Shown here in pieces: positions 16,191-24,719 of a stretch of 64,000 nt of DNA. The stretch's first letter is position 1. Every line of letters begins with the position of its first letter. The stretch is taken from assembly GCF_040548875.1 (NCBI RefSeq), contig NZ_JBEPSJ010000001.1, forward strand, positions 1,116,001 to 1,180,000, given 5' to 3'. The DNA comes from Conyzicola nivalis_A. GTDB lineage: Bacteria > Actinomycetota > Actinomycetes > Actinomycetales > Microbacteriaceae. A program made the position numbers and the translations under genes. The notes under the pieces are model-generated. The model was not told the DNA's origin. It was given only the letters and a program-made list of their open reading frames with translations, and did not search any database.

Positions 16191-16577
16191 TCAGGGGTTG
16201 GCGGCCGCCGCGCGCACGATCGACAGCAGCCGCTCCGGCTCGATGTCCTTGTAGACGATGGCGTAGACGCCCGCGTCGGCCGCCGACGGCACGTGGTCGT
16301 CGAGCTCGAGCGCCGTGACGAGGATGATCCGCGGTGCGGGCCCCAGTGCGCGCACCCGTTCGTCGCCGGCGATGCGCTCGCTCGCGACGAGACCGTTGAC
16401 CCGTGGCATCCGCACGTCCATCAGCACCACGTCGGTTCTCGTCAGCCGCACCCTCATCAGCACCTGCGCGCCGTCTCCGGCCTCGCCGACCACCTCGATG
16501 TCGGGCTGGGAGTCGAGCACCATGCGAAAACCGGCGCGCTGCAGCGGCTGGTCGTCGGCGATGAGGACCGTGATCAC
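16191..16577 (-). CDS. response regulator consisting of a receiver domain only
   Basis: A 128-residue protein that is entirely a CheY-like receiver: IADDQ (6-10) with the acidic pair, DVVLMDVRMP with the phospho-acceptor Asp near 55, ILVTALEL with the switch Thr, and YKDIEP with the conserved Lys. The LuxR-type HTH found in NarL-family partners (normally about 215 residues) is absent; the stop comes right after the receiver. The GTG start overlaps the kinase stop by 4 nt. It may work by protein-protein contact or be a truncated NarL regulator. Confidence 0.85.
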   Translation of the reverse strand: MITVLIADDQPLQRAGFRMVLDSQPDIEVVGEAGDGAQVLMRVRLTRTDVVLMDVRMPRVNGLVASERIAGDERVRALGPAPRIILVTALELDDHVPSAADAGVYAIVYKDIEPERLLSIVRAAAANP

Positions 16578-17488
16578 TGCTGGTCCAGATTTACCCCGTG
16601 CACGCCGTTGTGGTACCGGATCGAGGGGAAGCTCGCCGCGATGGAGAAGCCCACGCCCGCGTTGAGCGTGGAGGTGAAGACTCCCCCGAACAGCTCGGTG
16701 CGTTCGCGCATCTCGGTGATGCCGGCTCCGCTGATGACCCCGGTGAGCGCGAACAGGTCGGCGTCGATCTCGCCCACGCGGTGCTGCGACGCGTCGTTGG
16801 GGTTCAGGCCCGAGCGGCGCAGCTCGTTGCGCACCCCGTCGTCGTCGACGCGCAGTTGGAAGCCCTCGTCGGTCCAGGTGAAGACCACGGTGACCTGGGT
16901 GCCCTCCCCGCCGTGCTTGAGGGCGTTGTCGAGCGACTCCTGCAGGATGCGGTACACGGCGAGCTCCGCGCCGGGGTTGAGGTCGTAGCGGTCACCGGTC
17001 TCCTCGAAGGTGATGCGCAGGCCGGCCTCGGTCATGACCTTGATCAGGGTGCAGATGCTCTTGATCCGCGGGTGCACGTCGACGTCGACTTCACCCTCGC
17101 GCACGACGGTCATCACACGGCGCAGGTCGGCGAGGGTCGACCGGGCGACGTCTCCGATGACGGATGCGGCGCGCACGGCGGCGGTCGGGTCGGACTCGCC
17201 GGCGTAGCGGGCTCCGTCGGCCTGGCCGATAATGACCGACATGTCGTGCACTGCGACCTCGTGCAGTTCGCGGATGATGCGCAGCCGGCCGGTCTGCTCG
17301 GCGAGCGAGAGTTCGATGTCGATGCGCTCGCGTTCGAGACGGATGCGCCTGGCGGTCTCGCGCGACCTCGCCCGGCGCGCGCGCAGCCACAGCACGAGTA
17401 CGACGAGCGCCACGATGAGCAGTGTCGCGGCGGCGGCGGCCAGCGCGATGATGAGAACCATCGAGTTCTCGGCGATCCAGGTGTTCAC
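16574..17488 (-). CDS. NarL-type sensor histidine kinase
   Basis: A 304-residue protein with one N-terminal membrane helix (MVLIIALAAAAATLLIVALV), a coiled-coil linker, the HisKA_3 box RELHEVAVHDMSVI (His at about 76), and a HATPase_c domain with the N-box YRILQESLDNALKHG. It lacks an obvious extracellular sensor, so it may sense membrane state or a partner protein. GTG start with GGGAGA upstream. It is followed with a 4-nt overlap by the receiver-only regulator and preceded by a SHOCT-domain gene. A hairpin CGGCC-GGATT-CGGCC near 17504-17518 lies just before it. Confidence 0.85.
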   Translation of the reverse strand: MNTWIAENSMVLIIALAAAAATLLIVALVVLVLWLRARRARSRETARRIRLERERIDIELSLAEQTGRLRIIRELHEVAVHDMSVIIGQADGARYAGESDPTAAVRAASVIGDVARSTLADLRRVMTVVREGEVDVDVHPRIKSICTLIKVMTEAGLRITFEETGDRYDLNPGAELAVYRILQESLDNALKHGGEGTQVTVVFTWTDEGFQLRVDDDGVRNELRRSGLNPNDASQHRVGEIDADLFALTGVISGAGITEMRERTELFGGVFTSTLNAGVGFSIAASFPSIRYHNGVHGVNLDQQ

Positions 17489-17539
17489 GATCGTCTCCCT
17501 CTCGGCCGGATTCGGCCAAGAGAGAGACTATCGCGTGCC

Positions 17540-17851
17540 CTACTTCGCCGAGGGATCGCGGTAGGAGTTGGCGCGCAGCACCTCGAGGCGTGCGCGGTAC
17601 TCCTTCTCCTCGATGTCGCCCTGCGCGAAGCGCTCGGCGAGCGTCGACTCGGCCGAGCGGGCGGGCTGAGCCCAGTGCGGCCCGTGCCCGTTGTTCCACG
17701 CCGCCCAGCGTGCCCGGCGGGCGAGCAGGAAGAAGAGCGCGAGCACGCCGATCCAGAACAACGGGATCAGCAGGAAGAACCAGCCGAAGCCGGCGCCCCA
17801 GGGACCTGCGGTGTGAGCGGCGATCGCCGCGGTGTCCAGTGTCGTCAACAC
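17540..17851 (-). CDS. SHOCT-domain membrane protein
   Basis: A 103-residue protein with one strong membrane segment (FGWFFLLIPLFWIGVLALFF, residues about 22-41), a basic linker, and a C-terminal SHOCT motif (LAERFAQGDIEEKEYRARLE, about 72-91). SHOCT modules are short oligomerisation helices often encoded beside signalling or stress genes. It sits 51 nt upstream of the histidine kinase on the same strand and may be part of its sensing complex; this is inference from position. Confidence 0.8.
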   Translation of the reverse strand: MLTTLDTAAIAAHTAGPWGAGFGWFFLLIPLFWIGVLALFFLLARRARWAAWNNGHGPHWAQPARSAESTLAERFAQGDIEEKEYRARLEVLRANSYRDPSAK

Positions 17852-17998
17852 GGTGTGTCCATTCGTCGGTGTGTCTGTTCGTGCCCGGGCTCCGGCGGAA
17901 CCCGCTGGAACCAGACTTCCCGCGTCGACGAGCCGGCGAATCTGCCGACGGGCGGCACCTCGGCTACTCCACCCGGAGCATCCGCGGGGCTCTCTCTA

Positions 17999-18658
17999 CT
18001 ACCTGCCGGGCACGACCAGCCCGGTCTCGTACGCCACGACGACGAGTTGCACCCGGTCGCGGGCCGCGAGCTTCGACATGATGCGCGAGACGTGGGTCTT
18101 CGCGGTGAGCGGGCTCAGGAACAGCGACCGGCCGATCTCGTCGTTGGTGAGCCCGAGGCCCACGAGTCCGAGCACTTCGCGCTCCCGGTCGGTGAGCACC
18201 GACAGTTGCGCGGCGTCGGGCGTCTCGCGCAGGTCGCCCGAGATGCGCTCGAGCAGGCGCTTGGTCACCCCGGGGCTGAGCAGGGCGTCTCCGCCGGCGA
18301 CGACCCGCACGGCCCGGATCAGCTCGACCGGTTCTGTGTCTTTGACGAGGAACCCGCTCGCCCCGGCCCGGATCGCCTGTCCGACGTACTCGTCGAGTTC
18401 GAAGGTCGTGACGATGACGATGTGCGTGTTCGAGAGTGCGGGGTCGGCGGCGATCTGCTCGGTCGCCCAGAGGCCGTCGCCGTCGGGCATGCGGATGTCC
18501 ATGAGCACGACGTCGGGACGCTGCGCGGTCACGAGAGCCACCGCCTCGACGCCCGTTCCGGCCTCGCCGACGACCTCGATGTCGTTCTCCGACTCGAGGA
18601 GGCTGCGGAAGCCGCCGCGGATGAGCTGCTGGTCGTCGGCGATGGCCACACGGATCAC
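17999..18658 (-). CDS. LuxR/NarL-family response regulator
   Basis: A 219-residue regulator. The receiver has IADDQ, VVLMDIRMPDGDG with the phospho-Asp near 53, and FLVKDTEP with the conserved Lys. The C-terminal HTH reads LTDREREVLGLVGLGLTNDE then AKTHVSRIMSKL. The start is a GTG at 18658 that overlaps the stop of the kinase gene (GTGA), so the pair is coupled. The palindrome at 19976-20001 upstream of the kinase gene is a candidate binding site for it. Confidence 0.9.
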   Translation of the reverse strand: MIRVAIADDQQLIRGGFRSLLESENDIEVVGEAGTGVEAVALVTAQRPDVVLMDIRMPDGDGLWATEQIAADPALSNTHIVIVTTFELDEYVGQAIRAGASGFLVKDTEPVELIRAVRVVAGGDALLSPGVTKRLLERISGDLRETPDAAQLSVLTDREREVLGLVGLGLTNDEIGRSLFLSPLTAKTHVSRIMSKLAARDRVQLVVVAYETGLVVPGR

Positions 18659-19923
18659 GGGAGGGCCTCTTTCTTCGGGATGGTGGCGGTGACCCGGAAG
18701 CCGCCGGTCGGCAGCGGGCCCGCGTCGAGGGTGCCGCCCAGGAGCTCGGCGCGTTCGTGCATGCCCAGCAGGCCGCGGCCGCCGGCGTGGTCGCCGCCCG
18801 CGGCCGGTCCGGTGCCGTCGTCGGTGACGACGATCGAGTAGCTGCTCTCGTCGTGTGTCAGCGTGACGCGCACCGACCGGGCGTGGGCGTGCCGCACGAC
18901 GTTGGTGAGCGACTCCTGCACGATGCGGTAGATCGCGAGCTGAACGGCCTGCGGAACGTCGCTCAGCTCGTCGACGAGGGTCACGTCGATCCCCTGGGAG
19001 GTGACGGATGCCGCGAGCCCGGGCAGTCTCGACAGATCGGGTTCGGGCACGAGCGGAGCGCTCGGGTCGGCGCCTCCCTCGGCCCTGAGCACCCCGAGCA
19101 CCGACCGAACCTCGTCGAGGGCCGTCTTGCTGGTCTCCTTGATGCTGGCCAGGGCCGCGGCCGCCTTCTCGGGCTGCTTGTCCATGAGGTGCAGCCCCAC
19201 ACCCGCCTGCACGTTGATCTGGCTGAGCGAGTGCGCGAGGACGTCGTGCAGCTCGCGCGCGATGCGCACCCGTTCCGCCTGCAGCTCCGACTGCCTGCGT
19301 GAGGCTATGGTGCTCTCGAACTGCTTGCGCTGCTCGCGGCGGGTGCGCAGCCCCTCGGCGGCGCCGACGATGAGCAGGATGCCGACGGTGGTGCCGGCGA
19401 TGCGCCACGGCTGCCAGACGAGACCGACGACGGCCGAGAGCGCGATCGTGCTCACCCAGGTCACGGCGATCGAGACCCACGCCCAGATCCGGGCGCCGCG
19501 CACGATCGCCGAGCCGATGGCGAAGGCGAAGGCGATGTAGGGCGGGCCGTCGCTGTCGCCGGCGAGCAGCAGGTCTACACCCGCTGCCGCCGCGACCACC
19601 GCGACGACCGGACCGGGAAACCGGCGCGCGCCGATCAGCGCGAGGGGGCCGACCAGGGCGAGCGCGAGGGCGGGCAGCAGCTCGGCCGGAGTCGCGGCCG
19701 TCGGCTGCAGCTGCCGGCCGCCGCCGCCCTGCCAGTCGAAGAACACGTTCGGAACCTGCACGAAGAACGAGATGAGCACGGGCAGCCAGAGCCGAACCCA
19801 GCGCGGTGTGTGGGTGCTGTAGCGCCCGGCCGGGATCTCGGGATTCCACGGGCCGTGCCAGTCGCCGGGGCCGCCTACCACACCGCTTCGGGCGTGGGCG
19901 CGGAAACGACCCTCGAATGGCAT
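18655..19923 (-). CDS. NarL-type sensor histidine kinase
   Basis: A 422-residue kinase with five or six membrane helices in residues about 45-190, then the HisKA_3 box IARELHDVLAHSLSQINVQA (His at about 226) and a HATPase_c domain with YRIVQESLTNVVRHAHA and a GRGLLGMHERAELLGG G-box. The lack of a large outside loop suggests an intramembrane sensor. It is the first gene of a two-gene operon with the LuxR-type regulator (4-nt overlap). ATG at 19923 is the first start after the palindrome. Confidence 0.9.
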   Translation of the reverse strand: MPFEGRFRAHARSGVVGGPGDWHGPWNPEIPAGRYSTHTPRWVRLWLPVLISFFVQVPNVFFDWQGGGGRQLQPTAATPAELLPALALALVGPLALIGARRFPGPVVAVVAAAAGVDLLLAGDSDGPPYIAFAFAIGSAIVRGARIWAWVSIAVTWVSTIALSAVVGLVWQPWRIAGTTVGILLIVGAAEGLRTRREQRKQFESTIASRRQSELQAERVRIARELHDVLAHSLSQINVQAGVGLHLMDKQPEKAAAALASIKETSKTALDEVRSVLGVLRAEGGADPSAPLVPEPDLSRLPGLAASVTSQGIDVTLVDELSDVPQAVQLAIYRIVQESLTNVVRHAHARSVRVTLTHDESSYSIVVTDDGTGPAAGGDHAGGRGLLGMHERAELLGGTLDAGPLPTGGFRVTATIPKKEALP

Positions 19924-19975
19924 ACCGTCAGCCTAGGCGCGCGGCCGACCCGGGGCATCCGCTGCCCGGATGCGC

Positions 19976-20001
19976 GCGCCTACTCCCCCGGGAGTAGGCG
20001 C
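19976..20001. promoter_or_regulatory. 26-bp perfect palindrome upstream of the kinase-regulator operon
   Basis: Arms GCGCCTACTCCC and GGGAGTAGGCGC are separated by two bases. The centre is 53 bp upstream of the kinase start codon, a promoter-like distance, and no T-run follows on the minus strand. It looks like a dimeric operator, most simply for the LuxR-type regulator of this operon; the tRNA-Asn terminator is separate at 20024-20062. Confidence 0.6.
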
Positions 20002-20023
20002 CTGGCGGGTGAGGGGTTAAAGA

Positions 20024-20062
20024 AGAAAAGCCATGGAGGGTGGAGCCCCACATGGCTTTTCT
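20024..20062 (-). terminator. intrinsic terminator of tRNA-Asn
   Basis: AGAAAAGCCATG and CATGGCTTTTCT form a perfect 12-bp stem with a 15-nt loop. Read on the minus strand it ends in TTTTCTTCTTT and begins 2 nt after the tRNA 3' end. Confidence 0.85.
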
Positions 20063-20064
20063 CG

Positions 20065-20137
20065 CTCCTCGACTTGGACTCGAACCAAGAACCTACGCAT
20101 TAACAGTGCGTTGCTCTGCCAATTGAGCTATCGAGGA
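20065..20137 (-). tRNA. tRNA-Asn (GTT)
   Basis: On the minus strand UCCUCGA pairs with UCGAGGA as the acceptor stem. D-arm GCUC...GAGC, anticodon loop CUGUUAA with anticodon GUU (complement of 20102-20104), and T-arm CUUGG-UUCGAGU-CCAAG are all intact, with discriminator G and no encoded CCA. Length 73 nt. A perfect terminator follows. Confidence 0.95.
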
Positions 20138-20239
20138 TTGGCTGAAACAGCTTGGCTACTTTACCAAAGGTTTTTACCCGAAATGACCGATTCCGACTCG
20201 TTTACGACCGAGATCCGCGAATTTCCGCGAAAAACCGGG

Positions 20240-21217
20240 TCACACCGCCAGCAAAAATATTGGCGACGCGACGGCGATGGCGGGTGCGATGAGCGCGGGC
20301 ACACCGTCGGTGCCGAGCCGGAAGCTCGCGACGGTGCTCGAGCGCTCGTGCGCGACGTGCATGACGTCGCCGTCGACGACGTGGTGACGCGGCCAGTCTC
20401 CCCCGGCGTCGACGAAGCCGGCGGCGGTCACCGTCTCGCCGTCGACCGCGAGGATGGAGATGCGGTTGCTGCCGCGGAGGCCGGCGTAGGCGAACCGGCC
20501 GCCGGGGCCGAGGCTGAGCGCTGACGCGTGATCGCCGGGCTCCGCACCGGCGAGAGCAGCGCCGCCGACGATCGAGAGCTCCCCGTCGTTCCAGCGCAGC
20601 ACGAGCACTTCGAGGCTCAGTTCGCCGAGCACGAGCAGCAGGCCCGACGGCAGGCGGAGGAAGTCGCGGGGACCGGTGCCCGGCGGCAGGTCGAGCGACG
20701 CGGTGCGCGTGAGGTGGCCGTTCGCCAGCTCGTGCACGTGCACGCGGTCGGAGCCGAGATCGGCGGAGAGGATGGTCGTGCCGTCGAGGGCGAAGGTGGC
20801 GTGCGCGTGCGGGCCGTCCTGCGCGGGATGGGGGCCGGCCCCGTGGGCCTCGACGCGCTGCGTCAGGGCGAGCGGCTCGGCGGAGAGCACGCCGAGGGTG
20901 CCGTCGACGTAGCACGCTGCGACCACGGTGTCGCCGTAGCGGGCGACGTGGCAGGGGGCGACTCCGCCGGAGGGTGCGCCGGCGACGGGTTCCAGCGCGA
21001 GCTCACTGTCACGGCGGAATACCTCGACGCGGCCGGCCGCCTCGGCGGCGGCGTAGACGAGGTCGCCCGATGTGGCCAGGTAGGAGGGCGAGTCGGCGAC
21101 GGTGGCGAGCCCGAGGTTCTCGAGCGAGCCGTCGGCGAGGCGTCCGAGGGCGGCGATGCCGGTCGCCGTCCCGCCCATGTCGGCGGTGTACGCGCCCACG
21201 TAGAACGCGACGGCCAT
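20240..21217 (-). CDS. lactonase, seven-bladed beta-propeller family
   Basis: A 325-residue protein of the YbhE/Pgl-type lactonase family, in which 6-phosphogluconolactonase and related sugar-lactone hydrolases form a seven-bladed propeller. Features seen: FYVGAYTADMGG at the start, GVAPCHVARYGDTVVAACY, the HAHATFALDGTTILSADLGS blade, GPRDFLRLPSG, and GDWPRHHVVDGDVMHVAHE near the end. It is the last gene of the Dpp/Opp-type operon, overlapping the dehydrogenase by one base (TGATG). With that neighbour it may process an imported sugar acid or lactone; the substrate is not known. Confidence 0.8.
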   Translation of the reverse strand: MAVAFYVGAYTADMGGTATGIAALGRLADGSLENLGLATVADSPSYLATSGDLVYAAAEAAGRVEVFRRDSELALEPVAGAPSGGVAPCHVARYGDTVVAACYVDGTLGVLSAEPLALTQRVEAHGAGPHPAQDGPHAHATFALDGTTILSADLGSDRVHVHELANGHLTRTASLDLPPGTGPRDFLRLPSGLLLVLGELSLEVLVLRWNDGELSIVGGAALAGAEPGDHASALSLGPGGRFAYAGLRGSNRISILAVDGETVTAAGFVDAGGDWPRHHVVDGDVMHVAHERSSTVASFRLGTDGVPALIAPAIAVASPIFLLAV

Positions 21218-22212
21218 CAGTACCCGGCCTCAGTGTCGACGACGCCGACGAAGCGGCCGTCTCCGAGCATCGCCTGCACGTTGACGCTGATGCGGCCTGC
21301 GAGCAGCGGCCGGGTCATGGCCTTCGTGTCGGCGGAGTGCGAGGTGATGATGCACCTCGGCTCGTGCCAGAGCGGATGCCCGTCGGGGAGCGGCTCGGGG
21401 TCGGTGACGTCGAGCCCAGCACCGTCGATCTCGCCGGCGGCGAGGGCGGCGACCAGGGCGTCGGTGTCGACGAGTGCGCCGCGCGCGATGTTGACCAGCA
21501 CGGCGCTCGGCTTCATGGCGGCGAGCTGCTCCGCGCCGATGAGCTTCGCCGTGCCGGTGGTGCTGGCCGCGGCGAGGATGACGACGTCGGCCTGCGGCAG
21601 CACCTCGGAGAGGCGGTCGCTGGAGACGGTGCGGTCGGCGCCCTCGAGGGGTGCCTCGGAGCGTCGCACGACGGTGATCCTCGTGCGGAAGGGGGCGAGC
21701 AGCCGCATGATCTCGACGGCGATGCCGCCGGCGCCCACGATGACGACGTCGAGCCCGTAGAGCGAGATGCCGACCTCGGTCCTCGCCCAGGAGGTGGCGC
21801 TCGCCTTGGCGGGCAGGCCGCGCAGCAGGGCGAGGGTGAGCGCGACGGCGTGTTCGGCGACGGGCTCGGAGTATGCGCCCTTCGCGCTGGTCCAGAGCGG
21901 ACGCGGCGATCCCGCATACCCGGCGAGCAGGTCGGAGAAGGCGTCGACGCCCGCCCACGGCAGCTGCACCCACTCGATGGCCGGGTGGGCGTCGAGCACC
22001 GCCTTCAACTCGGCGGCGCCGGTGGACGTGAGCCAGACGACGCCGCGGGTGTCGTCGGAGAGCGGGGCGACGGTTCCGCCGCCGGCCTCGACGGCGTCGG
22101 CGAAGCGCTGCTCCGCCTCGGGGAGGATGGCGATCGGGCCGGCGCTGGGCCGGCTCTCGCTGGCGACGACGTCGGCCACGGAACCGAGCGGATCGATGTG
22201 CTGTGTGCTCAT
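21217..22212 (-). CDS. D-isomer-specific 2-hydroxyacid dehydrogenase
   Basis: A 331-residue NAD(P)-dependent oxidoreductase. The Rossmann loop is VIVGAGGIAVEI, and the catalytic triad is visible as Arg in NIARGALVD, Glu in DPEPLPDGHPLW and His in ITSHSADT. It probably interconverts a 2-hydroxy acid and a 2-keto acid (glyoxylate/hydroxypyruvate-reductase-like). The start overlaps the stop of the upstream ATPase gene (ATGA), and the stop touches the lactonase start. The operon context suggests catabolism of what the ABC transporter brings in. Confidence 0.85.
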   Translation of the reverse strand: MSTQHIDPLGSVADVVASESRPSAGPIAILPEAEQRFADAVEAGGGTVAPLSDDTRGVVWLTSTGAAELKAVLDAHPAIEWVQLPWAGVDAFSDLLAGYAGSPRPLWTSAKGAYSEPVAEHAVALTLALLRGLPAKASATSWARTEVGISLYGLDVVIVGAGGIAVEIMRLLAPFRTRITVVRRSEAPLEGADRTVSSDRLSEVLPQADVVILAAASTTGTAKLIGAEQLAAMKPSAVLVNIARGALVDTDALVAALAAGEIDGAGLDVTDPEPLPDGHPLWHEPRCIITSHSADTKAMTRPLLAGRISVNVQAMLGDGRFVGVVDTEAGY

Positions 22213-23051
22213 GCGGAGATTGTCTTCGTTCTCGGTGCGGACGCCCGGCCCCGGGCGAGGCCTTCGACATACGGATGGCGCGGGGCGCCGAGTACCTCGT
22301 CGACGGTGCCCTGCCCGACGACCGTTCCGCGGTGGAGCACGAGCAGCTGGTCGGTCACCCGCCGCACCTCGGAGACGTCGGTGGCCACGATGAACGCAGA
22401 GAACTGGCGGCTGACCTGCAATTCTCTGATCACGTCGAGGATGGTGCCGCGCACCGTCGCGTCAATGCCCGACGTGGGGTCGTCGGCCACGAGCAGGGCG
22501 GGCTCGAGGATGAGCGCCTGGGCGATCGCCACGCGCTGGCGCTGGCCGCGGCTCAGCTCGTGCGGGTAGCGGTTCATGATGCCGAGCGGCAGCCGCACCG
22601 AGTCGATGAGGGTGGCGACCGCCTCCCCTGCCTCGCGCTGGTTGAAGCGGCGGTCGCGCGCGTAGATCGGCGCCGCCACGTTCTCGGCGACGGTGAGCCG
22701 CGCAGCGAGCAGCGCTCCCGCGTCCTGCGGCACGTAGCCGACGCGCAGCGTGAGCATGTCGCGTTTGCGCTCGGACAGGCCCTTCATCGTGTACCCGAGC
22801 ACGCGCAGCGTGCCGCCCTGGATGAGCGGCGACCTCGGGTCGCCCGTCTCCGCGGCTCCGGCGATGGCGGCCGCCAGGGTGCTCTTGCCCGAACCGGCCT
22901 CCCCCACCACGGCGACGATCTCGCCCTGCGGCAGCGTCAGGCTCACCCCGTTGACCACGAGATCGCGCGACTCTGGTCGTCGCGACGGGTAGCGCATCGA
23001 GAGATCGTTCGCGAAGATCGCGGGCGGAATGGGCACTGCGCTCGTGGTCAT
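22209..23051 (-). CDS. ABC transporter ATP-binding protein with degenerate catalytic residues
   Basis: A 280-residue nucleotide-binding domain of the Dpp/Opp class. Walker A GEAGSGKST (50-58) and the Q-loop (Q109) look normal, but the signature is LSRGQ (166-170), the Walker B Glu is Asp (VADDP, D191), and the switch His is Thr (VATDV, T224). Normal members have LSGGQ, ADEP and SHD/THD. It follows the fused two-domain ATPase by 3 nt. Since that gene alone supplies two canonical sites, this third domain may be regulatory or weakly active. Confidence 0.85.
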   Translation of the reverse strand: MTTSAVPIPPAIFANDLSMRYPSRRPESRDLVVNGVSLTLPQGEIVAVVGEAGSGKSTLAAAIAGAAETGDPRSPLIQGGTLRVLGYTMKGLSERKRDMLTLRVGYVPQDAGALLAARLTVAENVAAPIYARDRRFNQREAGEAVATLIDSVRLPLGIMNRYPHELSRGQRQRVAIAQALILEPALLVADDPTSGIDATVRGTILDVIRELQVSRQFSAFIVATDVSEVRRVTDQLLVLHRGTVVGQGTVDEVLGAPRHPYVEGLARGRASAPRTKTISA

Positions 23052-23054
23052 GTC

Positions 23055-24719
23055 CTAGTCGGCTTCCTTCAGCAGTCGGAGCGCTTCGCGGCGCTCGGCC
23101 TGCTCCATCGGGTCGGGAACGGGCAGCGATGCGAGCAGACGCTGGGTGTACGGATGCTGCGGAGCCCCGAGCACCTGGGAGCCCGGCCCCTCCTCGACGA
23201 GTTCGCCGTGGTAGAGCACCGCGATGCGGTCGGCGAGCATGTCGACGACCGCGAGGTCGTGGCTGATGAAGAGCGCCGCGAAGCCGAACTCCTTCTGCAG
23301 CTCGGCGAAGAGCTCGAGCACGCGCGCCTGCACCGACACGTCGAGGGCGCTGGTGGGCTCGTCGGCGATCAGCAGGGTGGGCTCGAGCGCGAGGGCGCGC
23401 GCGAGGCTGGCGCGCTGGCGCTGGCCGCCGCTGAGCTCGTGCGGGTAGCGGTCGCCGAACGCTTTCGGCAGCTGCACAGCCTCGAGCAGCTCGTCGACTC
23501 GTCTGCGGGCGGAGGCGGCGTCTTTCGCACGCTTGTGCACCACGAGCGGCTCGGCGACGCACTGGGCGATGGTGAGCAGCGGGTTGAAGCTCGATGCGGG
23601 GTCTTGGAAGACGAAGCCGATGTCGCTGCGCACGGGCTTGAACGCACGCTCGCGGATGCCGAGCATCTCGTGCCCGAGCACCTGGAGCGACCCGCCGGTG
23701 ACCTTGGTCAGGCCTCCGATGGCCCGGCCGATGGTGGTCTTGCCCGAGCCGCTCTCGCCGACGAGGCCGAGCACCTCTCCGGGCGAGATCGTGAAGCTCA
23801 CACGGTTGACCGCGCGGAAGCCGCTGCGGCCGAGTCGGCCGGGGTACTCGATCTCGAGGTCCTTCGCCACGACGACGGGGGCGGCGAGCTCTGCTCCCCG
23901 CGCGTCTGCGCGGTCGGCGGCGCGTTGGGCACCCGTGCCGAGCCTCGGCACGGAGGCGAGCAGCTTCTGCGTGTACGGGTCTTGCGGCCGGGCGAAGAGC
24001 TCGATCGCGGTCGCCTCTTCGACGACGTCGCCGTTGTACATCACCACGACGCGGTCGGCGAGGTCGGCGACGACACCCATGTTGTGGGTGATGAGCAGGA
24101 TCGCGGTGCCGAACTCGTCGCGCACTCGACGCAGGAGGTCGAGGATCTCGGCCTGCACGGTGACGTCGAGCGCGGTGGTCGGCTCGTCGGCGACGATCAG
24201 TCCGGGCTCGAGCACGAGCGCCATGGCGATGACCACCCGCTGCTTCTGCCCGCCGGAGAACTGGTGCGGGTAGTAGTCCACGCGGCTCTCGGGGTCGGGG
24301 ATGCCGACCTTGCGCAGGATGTCGATCGCCTTCGCGCGTGCCTGCTTCCTGGTGTACTCGCCGTGGGCGCGGAGGCCTTCGGCGATCTGCCAGCCCACGG
24401 TGTGCACGGGGTTGAGCGCCGTCGACGGCTCCTGGAACACCATGGCGACGTCGGTGCCGCGGATGGCGCGGAGCCGCTGGCCCGAGAGCGCGATGACGTT
24501 GTTGGCGCCGAGGAGCACCGCGCCGCGGGACACGGCGGTGTCGGGCAGCAGGCCCAGGATGGTCTTGGCGGTGACGGTCTTGCCGCTGCCGCTCTCGCCC
24601 ACGATCGCCACGACCTCGCCGGCCGCGACCGAGAGGCTCACGTCGTTGACGGCGACCATGTCGCCGGCGTCGGTCGCGAAGGTGACCTTCAGCTTGTCGA
24701 TCTGCAGCACGTTGCTCAT
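23055..24719 (-). CDS. fused two-domain ABC ATPase, Dpp/Opp type
   Basis: A 554-residue protein with two nucleotide-binding domains in tandem (DppD-DppF fusion). Domain 1 has GESGSGKTVT, FSGGQKQR, VADEPTTALD and ITHN. Domain 2 has GESGSGKTTIG, LSGGQRQR, IADEPTSALD and ISHD. Both look fully competent. Each domain ends in the YTQKLLAS / YTQRLLASLP motif typical of oligopeptide and nickel transporter ATPases. The start ATG at 24719 overlaps the permease stop (ATGA). It energises import by the two permeases and the binding protein upstream. Confidence 0.95.
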   Translation of the reverse strand: MSNVLQIDKLKVTFATDAGDMVAVNDVSLSVAAGEVVAIVGESGSGKTVTAKTILGLLPDTAVSRGAVLLGANNVIALSGQRLRAIRGTDVAMVFQEPSTALNPVHTVGWQIAEGLRAHGEYTRKQARAKAIDILRKVGIPDPESRVDYYPHQFSGGQKQRVVIAMALVLEPGLIVADEPTTALDVTVQAEILDLLRRVRDEFGTAILLITHNMGVVADLADRVVVMYNGDVVEEATAIELFARPQDPYTQKLLASVPRLGTGAQRAADRADARGAELAAPVVVAKDLEIEYPGRLGRSGFRAVNRVSFTISPGEVLGLVGESGSGKTTIGRAIGGLTKVTGGSLQVLGHEMLGIRERAFKPVRSDIGFVFQDPASSFNPLLTIAQCVAEPLVVHKRAKDAASARRRVDELLEAVQLPKAFGDRYPHELSGGQRQRASLARALALEPTLLIADEPTSALDVSVQARVLELFAELQKEFGFAALFISHDLAVVDMLADRIAVLYHGELVEEGPGSQVLGAPQHPYTQRLLASLPVPDPMEQAERREALRLLKEAD

